Source: Haloarcula pelagica
Lineage (GTDB): Archaea > Halobacteriota > Halobacteria > Halobacteriales > Haloarculaceae
DNA length: 64,000 nucleotides
Reading direction: 5' to 3'
Assembly: GCF_030127105.1 (NCBI RefSeq)
Contig: NZ_CP126161.1
Location: 1,860,001-1,924,000, forward strand
The first letter of the stretch is position 1, and each line of letters starts with the position of its first letter. A program made the position numbers and the translations under genes. Under the pieces are notes generated by a model. The model made no database searches, was not told the origin of the DNA, and saw nothing but the letters and a program-made list of their open reading frames with translations. Below, piece by piece: positions 16,312 to 25,755 of this stretch.

Positions 16312-17691
16312 ATGGCCGATCTGCAACTGACCGACCGCGTTCCCGCGGAAGCCGACGACGGCGTCTGGCTCGCCTGTATCGAGTGTGGGGAGTCGTTCGC
16401 TCCCTTCGCCGAGATCCGCTACACCTGCGACCACTGTGACGGACTGCTCGAAGCCCGCTACGCCGAGCTCCCGACCTGGGAGGACTTCGAAGACGAGGGG
16501 CGTGGCGTCTGGCGCTACCACGACGCACTGCCCTTTGCGGAGGGCGTGACGCTTCCCGAGGGGGACACGCCGCTGCACGAGGTTCCGCGACTGAAAGACG
16601 ACATCGGCGTCGCGAACCTCCGGATCAAACACGAGGGGATGAACCCCACCGGGTCGTTCAAGGACCGCGGGATGACCGTCGGGGTCCGGGTCGCACAGGA
16701 GGTCGGCGTCGACCGGCTGGCGTGTGCCTCGACGGGCAACACGTCGGCGGCGCTCGCCGCCTACGGCGCCCGCGGCGGGATGGAGACGCTGGTCTTGCTG
16801 CCGGCCGGCAAGGTCGCGGCCGGCAAGATCGCCCAGGCCAGTCTCCACGGTGCCCGTATCCTCGAAGTCGACGGGAACTTCGACCAGTGTCTCGACATCG
16901 TCCAGGACCTCGCGAGCCGCGGCGAGGCGTACCTCCTGAACTCGCTGAACCCCTTCCGTCTGGAGGGCCAGAAGACGATCGGTCTGGAGATCATGGAGGA
17001 GTTCTACGCCGACAACGGCGAGTACCCCGACCGGATCGTCCTGCCGGTGGGCAACGCCGGCAACACCGCGGCGCTGTACAAGTGTTTCCGCGAACTCGTC
17101 AAGGCCGGTGCCATCACCGAGGACCAGGTCCCGAAACTCACCGGCGTCCAGGCCGAGGGCGCGGCGCCGATGGTCGAGGCGATCCGGGAGGGCAACGACG
17201 AGACCCGGCGCTGGGACGATGTCGAGACGATCGCGACGGCGATCCGTATCGGCAACCCGGTCAACGCCCCGAAGGCGCTGCCGGGCATCCGCGAGACCGG
17301 CGGGACCGCCGTCGCCGTCTCCGACGAGGAGATCACCGCGGCACAGCGCGCCCTCGCCGGCGAGGGCGTCGGCGTCGAACCCGCGTCGGCCGCCTCCGTC
17401 GCCGGCCTGCGGAAACTCCGTCGCGAGGGCGACGTCGGGGCCGACGAGTCCGTCGTCTGTCTGACCACCGGCCACCTGCTCAAAGACCCCGACGCCGCCG
17501 CGAAGGCGGGTGTCGACCCCGAGCCGGTGCCAAACGACACCGACGCCGTTCTGGAGCACATCGACGAGGGGTCGTCGGTCGTCGAGACGGTCCGTCGACA
17601 GGCCGCGAAGGCCGCCGACTCGCCGCTGCCGGCACTGATCGCCGGCGGGCTCGGCGCCGCGTATCTCTACCGGAAGCTCCGCTCGAAGTAA
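16312..17691 (+). CDS. thrC: threonine synthase
   Basis: Converts O-phosphohomoserine to threonine with PLP. 459 residues. The N-terminal zinc-knuckle-like pairs are C22/C25 and C39/C42. The PLP Lys is K117 in PTGSFKDRG, and the phosphate-binding loop is PVGNAGNTAALYK. The enzyme usually ends soon after SVVCLTTGHLLKDP. Here about 65 more residues follow, ending in a hydrophobic stretch (LPALIAGGLGAAYLY) and basic residues, which could be a membrane anchor or an amphipathic tail. Confidence 0.92.
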   Translation: MADLQLTDRVPAEADDGVWLACIECGESFAPFAEIRYTCDHCDGLLEARYAELPTWEDFEDEGRGVWRYHDALPFAEGVTLPEGDTPLHEVPRLKDDIGVANLRIKHEGMNPTGSFKDRGMTVGVRVAQEVGVDRLACASTGNTSAALAAYGARGGMETLVLLPAGKVAAGKIAQASLHGARILEVDGNFDQCLDIVQDLASRGEAYLLNSLNPFRLEGQKTIGLEIMEEFYADNGEYPDRIVLPVGNAGNTAALYKCFRELVKAGAITEDQVPKLTGVQAEGAAPMVEAIREGNDETRRWDDVETIATAIRIGNPVNAPKALPGIRETGGTAVAVSDEEITAAQRALAGEGVGVEPASAASVAGLRKLRREGDVGADESVVCLTTGHLLKDPDAAAKAGVDPEPVPNDTDAVLEHIDEGSSVVETVRRQAAKAADSPLPALIAGGLGAAYLYRKLRSK

Positions 17692-17730
17692 CGCTGCTGG
17701 GAAACGGCGGCGAGAAGCGGCCCCGTGGTG

Positions 17731-18129
17731 TTACTGCTCGGCCCGGCCGGGTTCGAGGCGGAACCGGGTCGTCGGCTGGCCCTCGAACTGCGGACCGGAG
17801 CCGGTGTCGGTGAAGCCGCTGGCCTCGACGGCCGTCTGGACGGCCGCTTCGTCGTCGGGCACGAGCAGTTCGACGGTCATGTGTTCCCGTTCGGCGAACT
17901 CGATCGGTTCGGCCAGCAACCGCTCACAGACCGTCCGGTCCCCGGCCAGTTGCGTGACGTGGACGGTGCCCCGCTCGGCGTCGTAGCTGACGAACCCGAC
18001 GATCTCTTCGCCCTCCTCGGCGACCCGGACCGTCCGATCGTGGACGAGGTTTCGCATCACGTCCGGCGGCCCCGTCGCGAGGTCGGCCAGCGCCTCGGCG
18101 TCAGCCTCGACAGCGTCACGTACCTCCAT
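17731..18129 (-). CDS. GNAT-family N-acetyltransferase-like protein
   Basis: 132 residues beginning MEVRDAVEADAEALADLA, the usual GNAT beta1-alpha1 start. A central VGFVSYDAERGTVHVTQLAG strand pair precedes a helix. The acetyl-CoA loop (Q/RxxGxG/A) is poorly conserved, so the fold is clear but the activity is not. The substrate is unknown. The ATG at 18129 is preferred over one seven codons upstream. It converges with thrC, leaving 39 bp. Confidence 0.7.
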   Translation of the reverse strand: MEVRDAVEADAEALADLATGPPDVMRNLVHDRTVRVAEEGEEIVGFVSYDAERGTVHVTQLAGDRTVCERLLAEPIEFAEREHMTVELLVPDDEAAVQTAVEASGFTDTGSGPQFEGQPTTRFRLEPGRAEQ

Positions 18130-18260
18130 AGCCCTGTGTGTGTTCCCCACGCAAATAAACCGTGTGTCGGAGCCCCCTGCCTGCGGAGATGAACACAGTT
18201 ATCCCGGGTGACGGCCAAGCCGACGGCAATGATTCACGCACACACCGCGCAGGTGATCGT

Positions 18261-19436
18261 ATGCGCGTAGTCGCCAAGTTCGGCGGGACGAGTCTCGGTA
18301 ACGGGGACCGAATCAACCGTGCCGCGGACTCGATCGCGGCCGCCGTCGAGCAGGGCCACGAGGTCGCCGTCGTCGCGTCGGCGATGGGGAACACGACCGA
18401 CGAACTGCTGGACGGAATCGAGTACGACGCCGCCGACGAGGACCGCGCCGAGATCGTCTCGATGGGCGAGCGGACCTCCGTCCGGATGCTCAAGGGGGCG
18501 CTGGCCGCCCGCGGGATCGAAGCGGTGTTCCTGGAACCCGGCAGCGAAGACTGGCCGATCATCACCGACGAGTACGGCGAGGTCGATGTCGAGAAGACCC
18601 AGAAGCGCGCTCACGCGCTGGCCGGCCAGCTGAAAGATGTCGTGCCCGTCATGACGGGCTTTCTCGCCGAGGACCACCACGGCAGCGTGACGACGCTGGG
18701 CCGTGGCGGCTCGGACACCTCCGCGGTGATGATGGGCAACTACATGGACGCCGACGAAGTCGTCATCGTCACCGACGTTGAGGGCGTCATGACCGGCGAT
18801 CCCCGCGTCGTCGAGGGCGCACGCAACGTCGGCGAGATCAGCGTCGACGAACTGCGGTCGCTGTCCTTCCGGGGCGCCGAGGTCGTCGCCCCGTCGGCGC
18901 TGTCGTACAAGGACGCCGCGCTCGGGGTCCGGGTCGTCCACTACCAGCACGGCGACCTGCTGACCGGCGGCACCTCCATCGAGGGCGAGTTCCAGAACCT
19001 CATCGACCTGCAGGAAAACCCCGTCGCCTGCGTCACCGTCGCCGGGCGGGCCATCCGGAACAGTCCCGGCATCCTCGCGGAACTGTCCGGTGCTATCGCC
19101 CAGGAGGACATCAACATCGAGGCCAACTCCTCGGGGATGGACTCCCTGACGTTCTACGTCGACGCCGACGACGCCGACGACGCCGAGGCGCTGCTCCACG
19201 ACAAGGTCGTCGACGACGAGACGCTCTCGTCGGTCACCGTCGAGGACGGCATCGCCGTCATCCGCGTCACCGGCGGCGACCCGAGTCAGCCCGACCTGGC
19301 TCGCCGGGTCGTCGATCCGGTCTCGAACGCGCACATCCACCTCTACGACGTGATCACGTCGGCGACATCGGTCTCGGTGTTCGTCCCCTGGGACGACCGC
19401 GAGCAGGCGCTCGAACTCATCCAAGAGGTCTTCTAG
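18261..19436 (+). CDS. lysC: aspartate kinase
   Basis: First step of the aspartate family (threonine, methionine, lysine). 391 residues. Kinase motif KFGGTSLGNGDR at residues 6-17, then two ACT domains (ITVAGRAIRNSPGILAEL region near residue 260 and VIRVTGGDPSQPDLARRV near 335) that usually sense threonine or lysine. ATG 18261 has a Shine-Dalgarno AGGTGAT just upstream. The 3' end overlaps the convergent ferredoxin gene by four bases. Confidence 0.93.
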   Translation: MRVVAKFGGTSLGNGDRINRAADSIAAAVEQGHEVAVVASAMGNTTDELLDGIEYDAADEDRAEIVSMGERTSVRMLKGALAARGIEAVFLEPGSEDWPIITDEYGEVDVEKTQKRAHALAGQLKDVVPVMTGFLAEDHHGSVTTLGRGGSDTSAVMMGNYMDADEVVIVTDVEGVMTGDPRVVEGARNVGEISVDELRSLSFRGAEVVAPSALSYKDAALGVRVVHYQHGDLLTGGTSIEGEFQNLIDLQENPVACVTVAGRAIRNSPGILAELSGAIAQEDINIEANSSGMDSLTFYVDADDADDAEALLHDKVVDDETLSSVTVEDGIAVIRVTGGDPSQPDLARRVVDPVSNAHIHLYDVITSATSVSVFVPWDDREQALELIQEVF

Positions 19437-20101
19437 TCGGTCGAGGCCTGTTCGAACCGGCTGGCCGGCAGGAGCAGGTCGCCGACCTCGGGCATGTGCT
19501 TGACGTTGTAGACGATCTTCGCGTCGGTCGTCGGCGCGGTGAGACAGGACAGGCGAATCCCCTTCTCGAGCAGGTCCGACGGTAAGATGTGACTCTTGGG
19601 TGAGGGCATCTCGCCGTCGACGACCGCGACCGCACAGTTCGTACAGGCGCCGCCCCGACAGGCGAAGGGCCAGGCGTACCCGCGGCCCTCGGCGGCTTCC
19701 AGCAGCGACTCGTTGCTGTCGGCGTCCAGTTCGAACTCCCCGTAGTCGGCCCGCGAGAGGGTCAGCCGGTCGGCCTTCTCGAAGAGGTCGTCGTCGTCGA
19801 GCGACCAGCCGTGGTCCTCGACCACCTCGTAGTTGAGGTACTCGACGGTGGGGCCGGCCGGTTCCGGCGGCTCGGGTTCGGGGGTCGGTTCCGGGACGGG
19901 TTCGCCGGGCTCCCAGCCGTTCTGGATCCGTTCGTAGGCGGTCTTGACCTCCTGAAACGCCTCGATCGACCCGCCCTGGTCGGGGTGGACCTCCTTGACC
20001 CGACGGCGGTAGGCGTCGACGATCTCCCGGTCGTCGGCGTCCTCGTCGAGACCCAGAATGTCGTATGGGGACTCCACGCCACCACTAGTGACGAGAGACA
20101 T
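19433..20101 (-). CDS. fer: J-domain / [2Fe-2S] ferredoxin fusion
   Basis: 222 residues in two parts. Residues 12-60 are a J-domain (YDILGLDEDADDREIVDAYRRRVKEVHPDQGG). The HPD motif that contacts Hsp70 is present. After a Pro/Glu-rich linker comes a halophilic plant-type ferredoxin, with cluster ligands in CRGGACTNC and a later Cys in LSCLTAP. This fusion is known in haloarchaea. The ferredoxin part probably carries electrons. The J-domain may link it to DnaK or serve as a folding aid. Confidence 0.9.
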   Translation of the reverse strand: MSLVTSGGVESPYDILGLDEDADDREIVDAYRRRVKEVHPDQGGSIEAFQEVKTAYERIQNGWEPGEPVPEPTPEPEPPEPAGPTVEYLNYEVVEDHGWSLDDDDLFEKADRLTLSRADYGEFELDADSNESLLEAAEGRGYAWPFACRGGACTNCAVAVVDGEMPSPKSHILPSDLLEKGIRLSCLTAPTTDAKIVYNVKHMPEVGDLLLPASRFEQASTD

Positions 20102-20126
20102 ATATTCGCTCCCATCGCCGCAGAAG

Positions 20127-20813
20127 TCACCGGCCCTGGGTCAGCCGGAAGCCGATCTCGCGGGGGAGCCCCGCGTCCGAGACCGCGTGGATGACGGTGT
20201 CGGTGTCGTAGGCCACCCGGTGTTCGTCGACCGAGAGGGTCTCCAGGTCGAGCACTGCGTAGGCCGCCCGATGGTCGCCGTCGCGGGGCTGGCCGACGCT
20301 GCCGGGGTTCATCACGACGCCCTCCTCGTAGCGCTCGTGGTGCTGGCGGTGGGTGTGACCCATGACGAGGACGGCTTCGTCGTCAAGCAGGTCCGGGCCG
20401 AACTCGTCGGGATATGTGTAGTGATCGGGGTCGTCGGGGTGGCCGTGGACCAGTTTCACACGACCGTCACAGACGCGGCGCTCGTCGGGGAGAGCGGCGA
20501 GCCACGCCAGTTGCTCGTCGTCGAGCTGTTCGGTCGCGTGTTCGACGCCGGCTTTCGCCATCCCGTTGAACGCGAACGGTGTCGTGTCCGCGACCGCGCG
20601 GTCGTGGTTGCCCATCACCGTCGGCACTTCCTCGTCGGGGTAGCCGGCGTGGTCGCCGACCCCCCGCATCGCGTCGACGCAGTCGGCGTGCCAGGGGTTG
20701 TACCCCACCACGTCGCCGGCACAGACGAGCATGTCGACCGACGGCATGTCGGCCAGCACCGCCCGGAGTGCCACCCGATTCCCGTGGATATCGGAGAGAA
20801 CGCCGAGTTTCAT
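20127..20813 (-). CDS. metallophosphoesterase (YfcE/MJ0936-like)
   Basis: 228 residues with all the calcineurin-type metal motifs: SDIHGN at residues 7-12, GDVVGYNPW near residue 33, GNHDRA near 69, HGHPDD near 122 and GHTHRQ near 152. The family hydrolyses phosphodiesters, often bis-pNPP in vitro. The natural substrate is unknown. It is 25 bp downstream of the ferredoxin fusion start on the same strand. Confidence 0.85.
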   Translation of the reverse strand: MKLGVLSDIHGNRVALRAVLADMPSVDMLVCAGDVVGYNPWHADCVDAMRGVGDHAGYPDEEVPTVMGNHDRAVADTTPFAFNGMAKAGVEHATEQLDDEQLAWLAALPDERRVCDGRVKLVHGHPDDPDHYTYPDEFGPDLLDDEAVLVMGHTHRQHHERYEEGVVMNPGSVGQPRDGDHRAAYAVLDLETLSVDEHRVAYDTDTVIHAVSDAGLPREIGFRLTQGR

Positions 20814-20879
20814 CGTGTGTGTATTGTCACCGGGGGGACTTGAGTGTCGTCACTCCCTGTCACACTCCCGCCCGGTGGT

Positions 20880-21488
20880 CTACTCGCCGTTGTACACTGC
20901 CACGTCGAAGGCGCCGGCCGTGCCGGCCACGCCCGCCGCACAGACGGCGTGTTCGAACTCGTGGTCGTACACCTCGCGGGCCGCGCTCCCGGCGTCGGTC
21001 GCCGCCAGATCGAACGACGTGGGGCTGTCTTCCTCGTAGGTGGCCACGAGCGTCGGCTCGGTCACTTTCTCGACGAGCAGCGCGTCCCGGCGGACGGTGC
21101 CGATCACCGCGCCCGGCCCGTCGGCCGCCGTCGTCGGGTCGTCGGCGTCGACGCCGACGATCCCCGCGATCCGGGGCGTGTCGTAGTCGTCCTTCTCGAA
21201 GTCGAGCGAAAGCAGCGGTTCGGCCAGGGCGTCCCGGGCCGGGTAGCCCAGTTCGAGTTTCTCCGCGATGGGATCGACGTGGGAGCCGTTGCCGACGACC
21301 GCGCCCCGGTCGGTGACCCGCACGCCGTTGTAGGAGATGTAGGGGTTGTCCGTCTCCGGGGCGTCCGGTGTCGGTTCGACGGTGACGGTGCCACCGCGCT
21401 CGACTGCCTGCCGGTTCGGGAACGACCGCGAGGAGACGCGGTAGGCGCCACACTCGGGGCCGACGACGACGAAGCGTCCGACGTACAT
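20880..21488 (-). CDS. purO: IMP cyclohydrolase, archaeal type
   Basis: Last step of purine synthesis in archaea: FAICAR to IMP. 202 residues from [10 protein letters not shown], with the PurO blocks [12 protein letters not shown] near residue 16 and YISYNGVRV near residue 50. The frame is open for another 250 codons upstream through tRNA-Gln, but that part is not coding. ATG 21488 is set by the family N-terminus. Confidence 0.92.
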   Translation of the reverse strand: MYVGRFVVVGPECGAYRVSSRSFPNRQAVERGGTVTVEPTPDAPETDNPYISYNGVRVTDRGAVVGNGSHVDPIAEKLELGYPARDALAEPLLSLDFEKDDYDTPRIAGIVGVDADDPTTAADGPGAVIGTVRRDALLVEKVTEPTLVATYEEDSPTSFDLAATDAGSAAREVYDHEFEHAVCAAGVAGTAGAFDVAVYNGE

Positions 21489-21624
21489 ACGCGAGGGTGG
21501 CGCGGGGCCGGGCAAATCGGTGTCGATGTCCGTCGCGCGGCCCGGGAGACGTGCTGTCTCCCCACACAGCCGGCCCCATCGCGCAACGCTTACAAGGGAC
21601 CACCCAGTACAGTCGGTTGCACTC

Positions 21625-21697
21625 AGTCCATTGGGGTAGTGGCCAATCCTGAAGCCTTCTGGGGGCTTCGACCCTGGTTCGAATCCAGGATGGACTA
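21625..21697 (+). tRNA. tRNA-Gln (anticodon CTG)
   Basis: A full cloverleaf. The acceptor arms AGTCCAT and ATGGACT pair perfectly, followed by discriminator A at 21697. The D-arm is TGGGGTAGTGGCCAATCC. The anticodon stem AAGCC/GGCTT encloses the loop TTCTGGG with CTG at the anticodon. The T-arm is CCTGG TTCGAAT CCAGG. CCA is not encoded. No intron. Confidence 0.93.
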
Positions 21698-21817
21698 CTT
21701 CTGCGACGAGCAACACCGCGAGTCGCTGCCGTGCCAACTGGCTTCGAACCCTGGAAGTCGCAACCGCGAACGGAGTGAGCGGTCCGTCTTCCTCCGGTTC
21801 GAATCCAGGATGGACTA
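21676..21817 (+). mobile_element. att-like duplication of the tRNA-Gln 3' end (integration remnant)
   Basis: The last 22 bases of the tRNA (21676-21697, from GGTTCGAATCC to GGATGGACTA) recur exactly at 21796-21817. A duplicated tRNA 3' end is the usual mark of tyrosine-recombinase integration. The 98 bp between the copies contain no gene, so this would be a deletion remnant or a solo footprint of a former element. Confidence 0.6.
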
Positions 21818-21853
21818 TCCTCGCCGCGAACGAACCCGTGAGCGACAGATTCG

Positions 21854-22774
21854 TCACACCCGCTCTAACACTCGCTCGGCGAACCGCGTCAGTTCCGCTT
21901 CCGGCTCGTCGCCGGGCGTCGAGACGATCAGGTGGTCGACGCCGAGCGCGTCCAGGTCCCGGAGGTACTCGACGAACCACTCGCTGCCGGCCCGATACCC
22001 CTGGTGGACCGGTTCCGGGTCGGCCGTCGGGTCCTCGGTGAGCGCCACCTGCATCGCCATCGCGTACGGTTTCTCGCTGGCGGCCTCGCGCCAGTCGGCC
22101 AGATACGACTCCAGCGTGTCCGTCGGCAGGTGATAGAACAGCCAGCCGTCGCCGTGCTCGCCGAGCCACTCGACGGACTGGCGGGCGTTGCCCGTCGGGA
22201 GCAGCGGGACCGTCCCCTCGATCGGTTTCGGCACCACGTCGAGCTCCCCGTCGAGGTGGCCCCACGAACCGGACGCCTCGGGAAAGTCCTCGCGCCAGGC
22301 CGTCCGCAGCGTGTCGACGGACTCCCGGAACAGCTCGCCCCGGTCGTCGTGATCGACGCCGAAGGCGGGGAACTCCGGGTCACGGTCCCCGGTCGCGACG
22401 CCCATGACGAACCGACCCCCGGAGAGCCGGTCCAGCGAGGCGGCCTGCTTGGCGACGTGCAGCGGATGCCGAAGGGGCAGGACGACACTCGCGGTCCCGA
22501 GCGCGATGTCGCTGCTGTGGGCGGCGGCGTGGCTCAGCCACGTCCATGGGTCGAACGTCTGGCCGGCGTCGCCAAACCGGGGCCAGTACAGCGGCACGTC
22601 CCTGGCCCACAATCCGGCGTAGCCCAGCGACTCGGCGTGTTCGATCAGCGCCGTCTCCCGCTCGACAGCGGGGCGTGACTCGGCGTCGCCCGTCAGGGGG
22701 AACCCCGTGCCCACGGTGAGTTCGCTCCCCGCGAACAGGCGCGAAAAGCCCGCGTGTTCGTGGCAGTCGGTCAC
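21854..22774 (-). CDS. LLM-class (luciferase-like) flavin oxidoreductase
   Basis: 306 residues of the bacterial-luciferase fold, near the TIGR03571 subgroup. Recognisable blocks are [10 protein letters not shown] near residue 20, [23 protein letters not shown] near 55 and [21 protein letters not shown] near 118. The family uses FMN or F420. Substrate unknown. The start is GTG at 22774 and no better ATG is near. It is 36 bp from the att-like repeat. Confidence 0.82.
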   Translation of the reverse strand: MTDCHEHAGFSRLFAGSELTVGTGFPLTGDAESRPAVERETALIEHAESLGYAGLWARDVPLYWPRFGDAGQTFDPWTWLSHAAAHSSDIALGTASVVLPLRHPLHVAKQAASLDRLSGGRFVMGVATGDRDPEFPAFGVDHDDRGELFRESVDTLRTAWREDFPEASGSWGHLDGELDVVPKPIEGTVPLLPTGNARQSVEWLGEHGDGWLFYHLPTDTLESYLADWREAASEKPYAMAMQVALTEDPTADPEPVHQGYRAGSEWFVEYLRDLDALGVDHLIVSTPGDEPEAELTRFAERVLERV

Positions 22775-22817
22775 GCCCGCATTCGGTGACGAACCGGTTT
22801 GTGTGCTCCGGTCGCGT

Positions 22818-23474
22818 TCAGTAGCCCAGCGAGTCGCGGACCAGCACGAGGGTCGTCCGGTCTTCCTCGGTCTCGTGGCGGTAGATCAGTTGCTTGGCGA
22901 TGACGCTCCCCTGGCCGTAGGCCTCCTGTGCGCGGGCGTCTTCCAGCGGATAGGCGACCTCCTCCAGGCGATCGAGCGCCGCGTCGAGGTCGTCGACGAC
23001 CTTGTTGACCCCGGCGACGAGCAGGAGGTTCTCGGCCGCGAAGGGGTACGCCCCGATCCGACTGCCGGAGGCGTCGGCGGCGACGAGTTCGCCGGACTGG
23101 GCGATGGCGTTGACGCTGCCGACGAAGTAGTCGCTGGCCTGGGCCTCCCGGCGGGCGCGCAGGCGTTCGGCGTCGTCCTCGATGCCGTACACTTCGGCGT
23201 GGCGGTTCTCCCAGTCGTGGTCGCCCTCCATGAGGTGGTCCATGAACCCGATCTGTTCCAGCGTCGTCGAGTGGCCGTCCATCACCGACGCGCCGGCGGG
23301 GATCTCGGCCTGCAGTTCCGCAAGCGCCGCGTCGGCGTCATCGACGACGACGACATCGAAGCCGCGGGCTTCGAGGTTCGCGACTGCGTCGTCCAGTTCC
23401 TCGTCTGTCGGGTGGTCGTCCAGCGATTCGTCGTAGGATACCTGCTCGGCGTAGCCGTCCTTGTTCTGGGACAC
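22818..23474 (-). CDS. LUD-domain protein (LutC-like)
   Basis: 218 residues of the LUD (DUF162) family. The typical pattern is SVMDGHSTTLEQIGF near residue 89, SVNAIAQSGELV near 143 and NLLLVAGVNKVV near 168. In bacteria LutC/LutB act in lactate oxidation, but this lone copy lacks the iron-sulfur partners, so the role is open. The frame can be opened with TTG at 23501. The GTG at 23474 is better placed after a TATA-like GCTTTTGTCC. Confidence 0.8.
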   Translation of the reverse strand: MSQNKDGYAEQVSYDESLDDHPTDEELDDAVANLEARGFDVVVVDDADAALAELQAEIPAGASVMDGHSTTLEQIGFMDHLMEGDHDWENRHAEVYGIEDDAERLRARREAQASDYFVGSVNAIAQSGELVAADASGSRIGAYPFAAENLLLVAGVNKVVDDLDAALDRLEEVAYPLEDARAQEAYGQGSVIAKQLIYRHETEEDRTTLVLVRDSLGY

Positions 23475-23607
23475 GTCGAACAGATGGAGCGAGACGGACA
23501 AAAGCCCTCGCAGACACCGCTGTCACCGGGTTACGGCCGTGTTACCGGCCGATCGCCGGAGAAATTCCCAACAGTCATACCACTCTGGACCGAAGGGCCG
23601 GACGATT

Positions 23608-24389
23608 GTGACAGCGGATTCGGCAGTCCAGTTCTCGCTGGTCCAACTCGACGACTACGGCCCGTGGACAGTGACGCCGGAACCCCGGCGTGAGACCTCG
23701 CTCCAGGCGCTCCAGTCCCGCCTGTACGCCGACCTGGCCGACTTCGTGGGCGACCGCGACGGCTACGTCTTCCCCGGCCGGTTCGACAACATGGTCGCGG
23801 CGACCAACGGGATCGACCCGGCCGACCACCGGCGGTTCCAGGAACGGGTCCGGAACCACTATCCGGTCACCGCAAGCGTCGGCGTCGGCACCGGCACGAC
23901 CCCGGTCGAGGCGCTGGGCGCTGCCAGCGAACGGCTCCAGGCGACCGGCAGCGCACAGGACGCCGACCGGTGTGAGCGGCTGGCCGCCGACCACGAGCGG
24001 GCTCGAACGGCCCGCTCTCGGTCGCGCACTTCGACGTGATCGACGCGACCGGCACCTACACCGACCGGGTCAACGCCGTCGACGCCGAACTGGTCGTTCG
24101 GCGGGCGACGAACACGCTCGCGGAGTACATGCGCGAGCACCACGACGCCGTGACGAGTTTCGTCGGCGGCGACAACGTCATCGCGCTGTGTCCGGTGCTC
24201 CCGAAGCCGGCCTACGACGACGCCATCGAACACGTCCGGGCGGCGACCGATGTCGACCTCCGCGTCGGCGTCGGGACCGCTCGCTCGCCCTTTGCCGCCG
24301 GCCAGACGGCCAAACACGCCCTCGAAACGGGACGCGAGACGGGAGCGACCGTCACGACGCCCGACTCCGAGGCCGTCGCCGACGACTGA
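23608..24389 (+). pseudogene. arfA: GTP cyclohydrolase III (IIa), frameshifted
   Basis: It opens GTP to a formylamino-pyrimidine, the first step of archaeal riboflavin and F420 synthesis. The family N-terminus is intact in frame (QFSLVQLDDYGPWTVTPEPRRE, the YVFPGRFDNMVAATNG block). At the GGG at 23999-24001 the reading frame is lost. The rest (SVAHFDVIDATGTYTDR, SFVGGDNVIALCP, AKHALETGRETG) follows in another frame to 24389. Adding one G gives a complete protein of about 260 residues. GTG 23608 is the likely start. Probably a sequencing indel, because the step is normally essential. Confidence 0.85.
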
Positions 24390-24439
24390 GGTGGTCGTGC
24401 CCCAACGGATATACCGGCTGCCTGCAAAGCGTGCCGTAC

Positions 24440-25714
24440 ATGCGAGGGGCCGGTGAACCCGATGGACAGACCGTCACTGCCGATACCGTCCGCGTGTTGC
24501 TCGTCGACGACGAGGCCGATCTCGCCGATGTCGTCGCGCTGCATCTCGAACAGCGCCGTGACTCGTTTGCCGTGACGACCGCCACCGGCGGCCAGGCCGC
24601 GCTGTCGGCGTTCGAGGCGACCGAGATCGACTGTGTCGTCAGCGACTACGAGATGCCGGGCATGGACGGCCTCGCGCTGCTGCGGGAGATCCACCAGCGC
24701 GACGAGTCGGTCCCTTTCATCCTCTACACCGGTCGCGGGAGCGAGGAGATCGCGAGCGAGGGGATCTCGGCCGGCGTCACCGACTACCTCCAGAAGCGGG
24801 CGACCAGCGACCAGTACGACGTGCTGGCGAACCGGATCGAGAACGCCGTGGCGCGACATCGCTCCGAGCGGGCGCGACAGGAGACGGAACTGCGCTACCG
24901 CAACCTGGTCGAGGCGTCGCCACACGCGATCTTCGTCCACCGCGGTCCGAACATCCTCTATGCCAACGACTCCGTCGTCGACCTGCTGGACATCGATGAC
25001 CGGACCGAGATCTACGGCACCGATCCGCTCTCGTACGTCCACCCCGAGGACCGCGACCGGATCGAACGGCGGATGCACCAGGCCCTCGACGAGCGCGAGA
25101 GCGCCGGCTGGGCGGCCTGGCAGTTGCGACGTGGGGACCGCGATATCCGCCACGTCGAGAGCCGTGGGACGCCCATCTCCTACGACGGCCAGCCCGCGGT
25201 CCAGGTGGTGTTACGGGACGTGACCGACCAGCGGCGACGGGAGCAGCGCCTCGAAGCGCTCAACGACGCGACCCGGCAGTTGCTGACGGCCGACACGCCC
25301 GAGGTGATCGCCCGGGTCGCGGTCGACACTGTCGAGACAGTGTTCGACGAGTCCCTCGCGGCTGTGTGGACGTACCGCCCGGAGGCCGACCGGCTGACCG
25401 CGCTGGCGGTGACCGAGGCCGCGACCGAGCGTGCGAGCGACGCGACCGACGGGACCGGCACCACGAACCCCACCCAGGGCGACCTGGAGATGCAGGTCTT
25501 CGAGGCCGGCGAACCGCGGCTCGTCGAAGACTACGCCGACCACGACGACGCCATGACGACCGCCTTCGAGACGGTGTTCCTGCTCCCGCTCGACGACCAC
25601 GGACTGCTCAGCGTCGCGGCCCTCGAACCGGACGCGTTCTCCGACGCCGACAGGGACCTGCTGGGCATCCTGGCCCGCTCGGTCGTGGCGGCGTTCGACA
25701 GGCTCTCGCCGTAG
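24440..25714 (+). CDS. response regulator with REC, PAS and GAF domains
   Basis: 424 residues. The REC domain (about 16-130) has acidic pair D23/D24, phospho-acceptor D69, T96 and K119. A PAS domain follows (about 150-270: YRNLVEASPHAIFVHRGPNILYAND), then a GAF-like region (280-424) ending in LSP. No kinase or HTH output is present, so it must signal through a partner. Start ATG 24440 has a TATA-like GATATACC about 31 bases upstream. No histidine kinase is adjacent. One is at 47749. Confidence 0.88.
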   Translation: MRGAGEPDGQTVTADTVRVLLVDDEADLADVVALHLEQRRDSFAVTTATGGQAALSAFEATEIDCVVSDYEMPGMDGLALLREIHQRDESVPFILYTGRGSEEIASEGISAGVTDYLQKRATSDQYDVLANRIENAVARHRSERARQETELRYRNLVEASPHAIFVHRGPNILYANDSVVDLLDIDDRTEIYGTDPLSYVHPEDRDRIERRMHQALDERESAGWAAWQLRRGDRDIRHVESRGTPISYDGQPAVQVVLRDVTDQRRREQRLEALNDATRQLLTADTPEVIARVAVDTVETVFDESLAAVWTYRPEADRLTALAVTEAATERASDATDGTGTTNPTQGDLEMQVFEAGEPRLVEDYADHDDAMTTAFETVFLLPLDDHGLLSVAALEPDAFSDADRDLLGILARSVVAAFDRLSP

Positions 25715-25755
25715 CCGAGGGGAACGCCTTTGCCCGTGACCGGCCAACGGCCGGT

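Noticed and set aside
21796-21817. A second tRNA-Gln gene
   Set aside because: Only the 3' half is present. There is no D-arm, anticodon arm or 5' acceptor strand.
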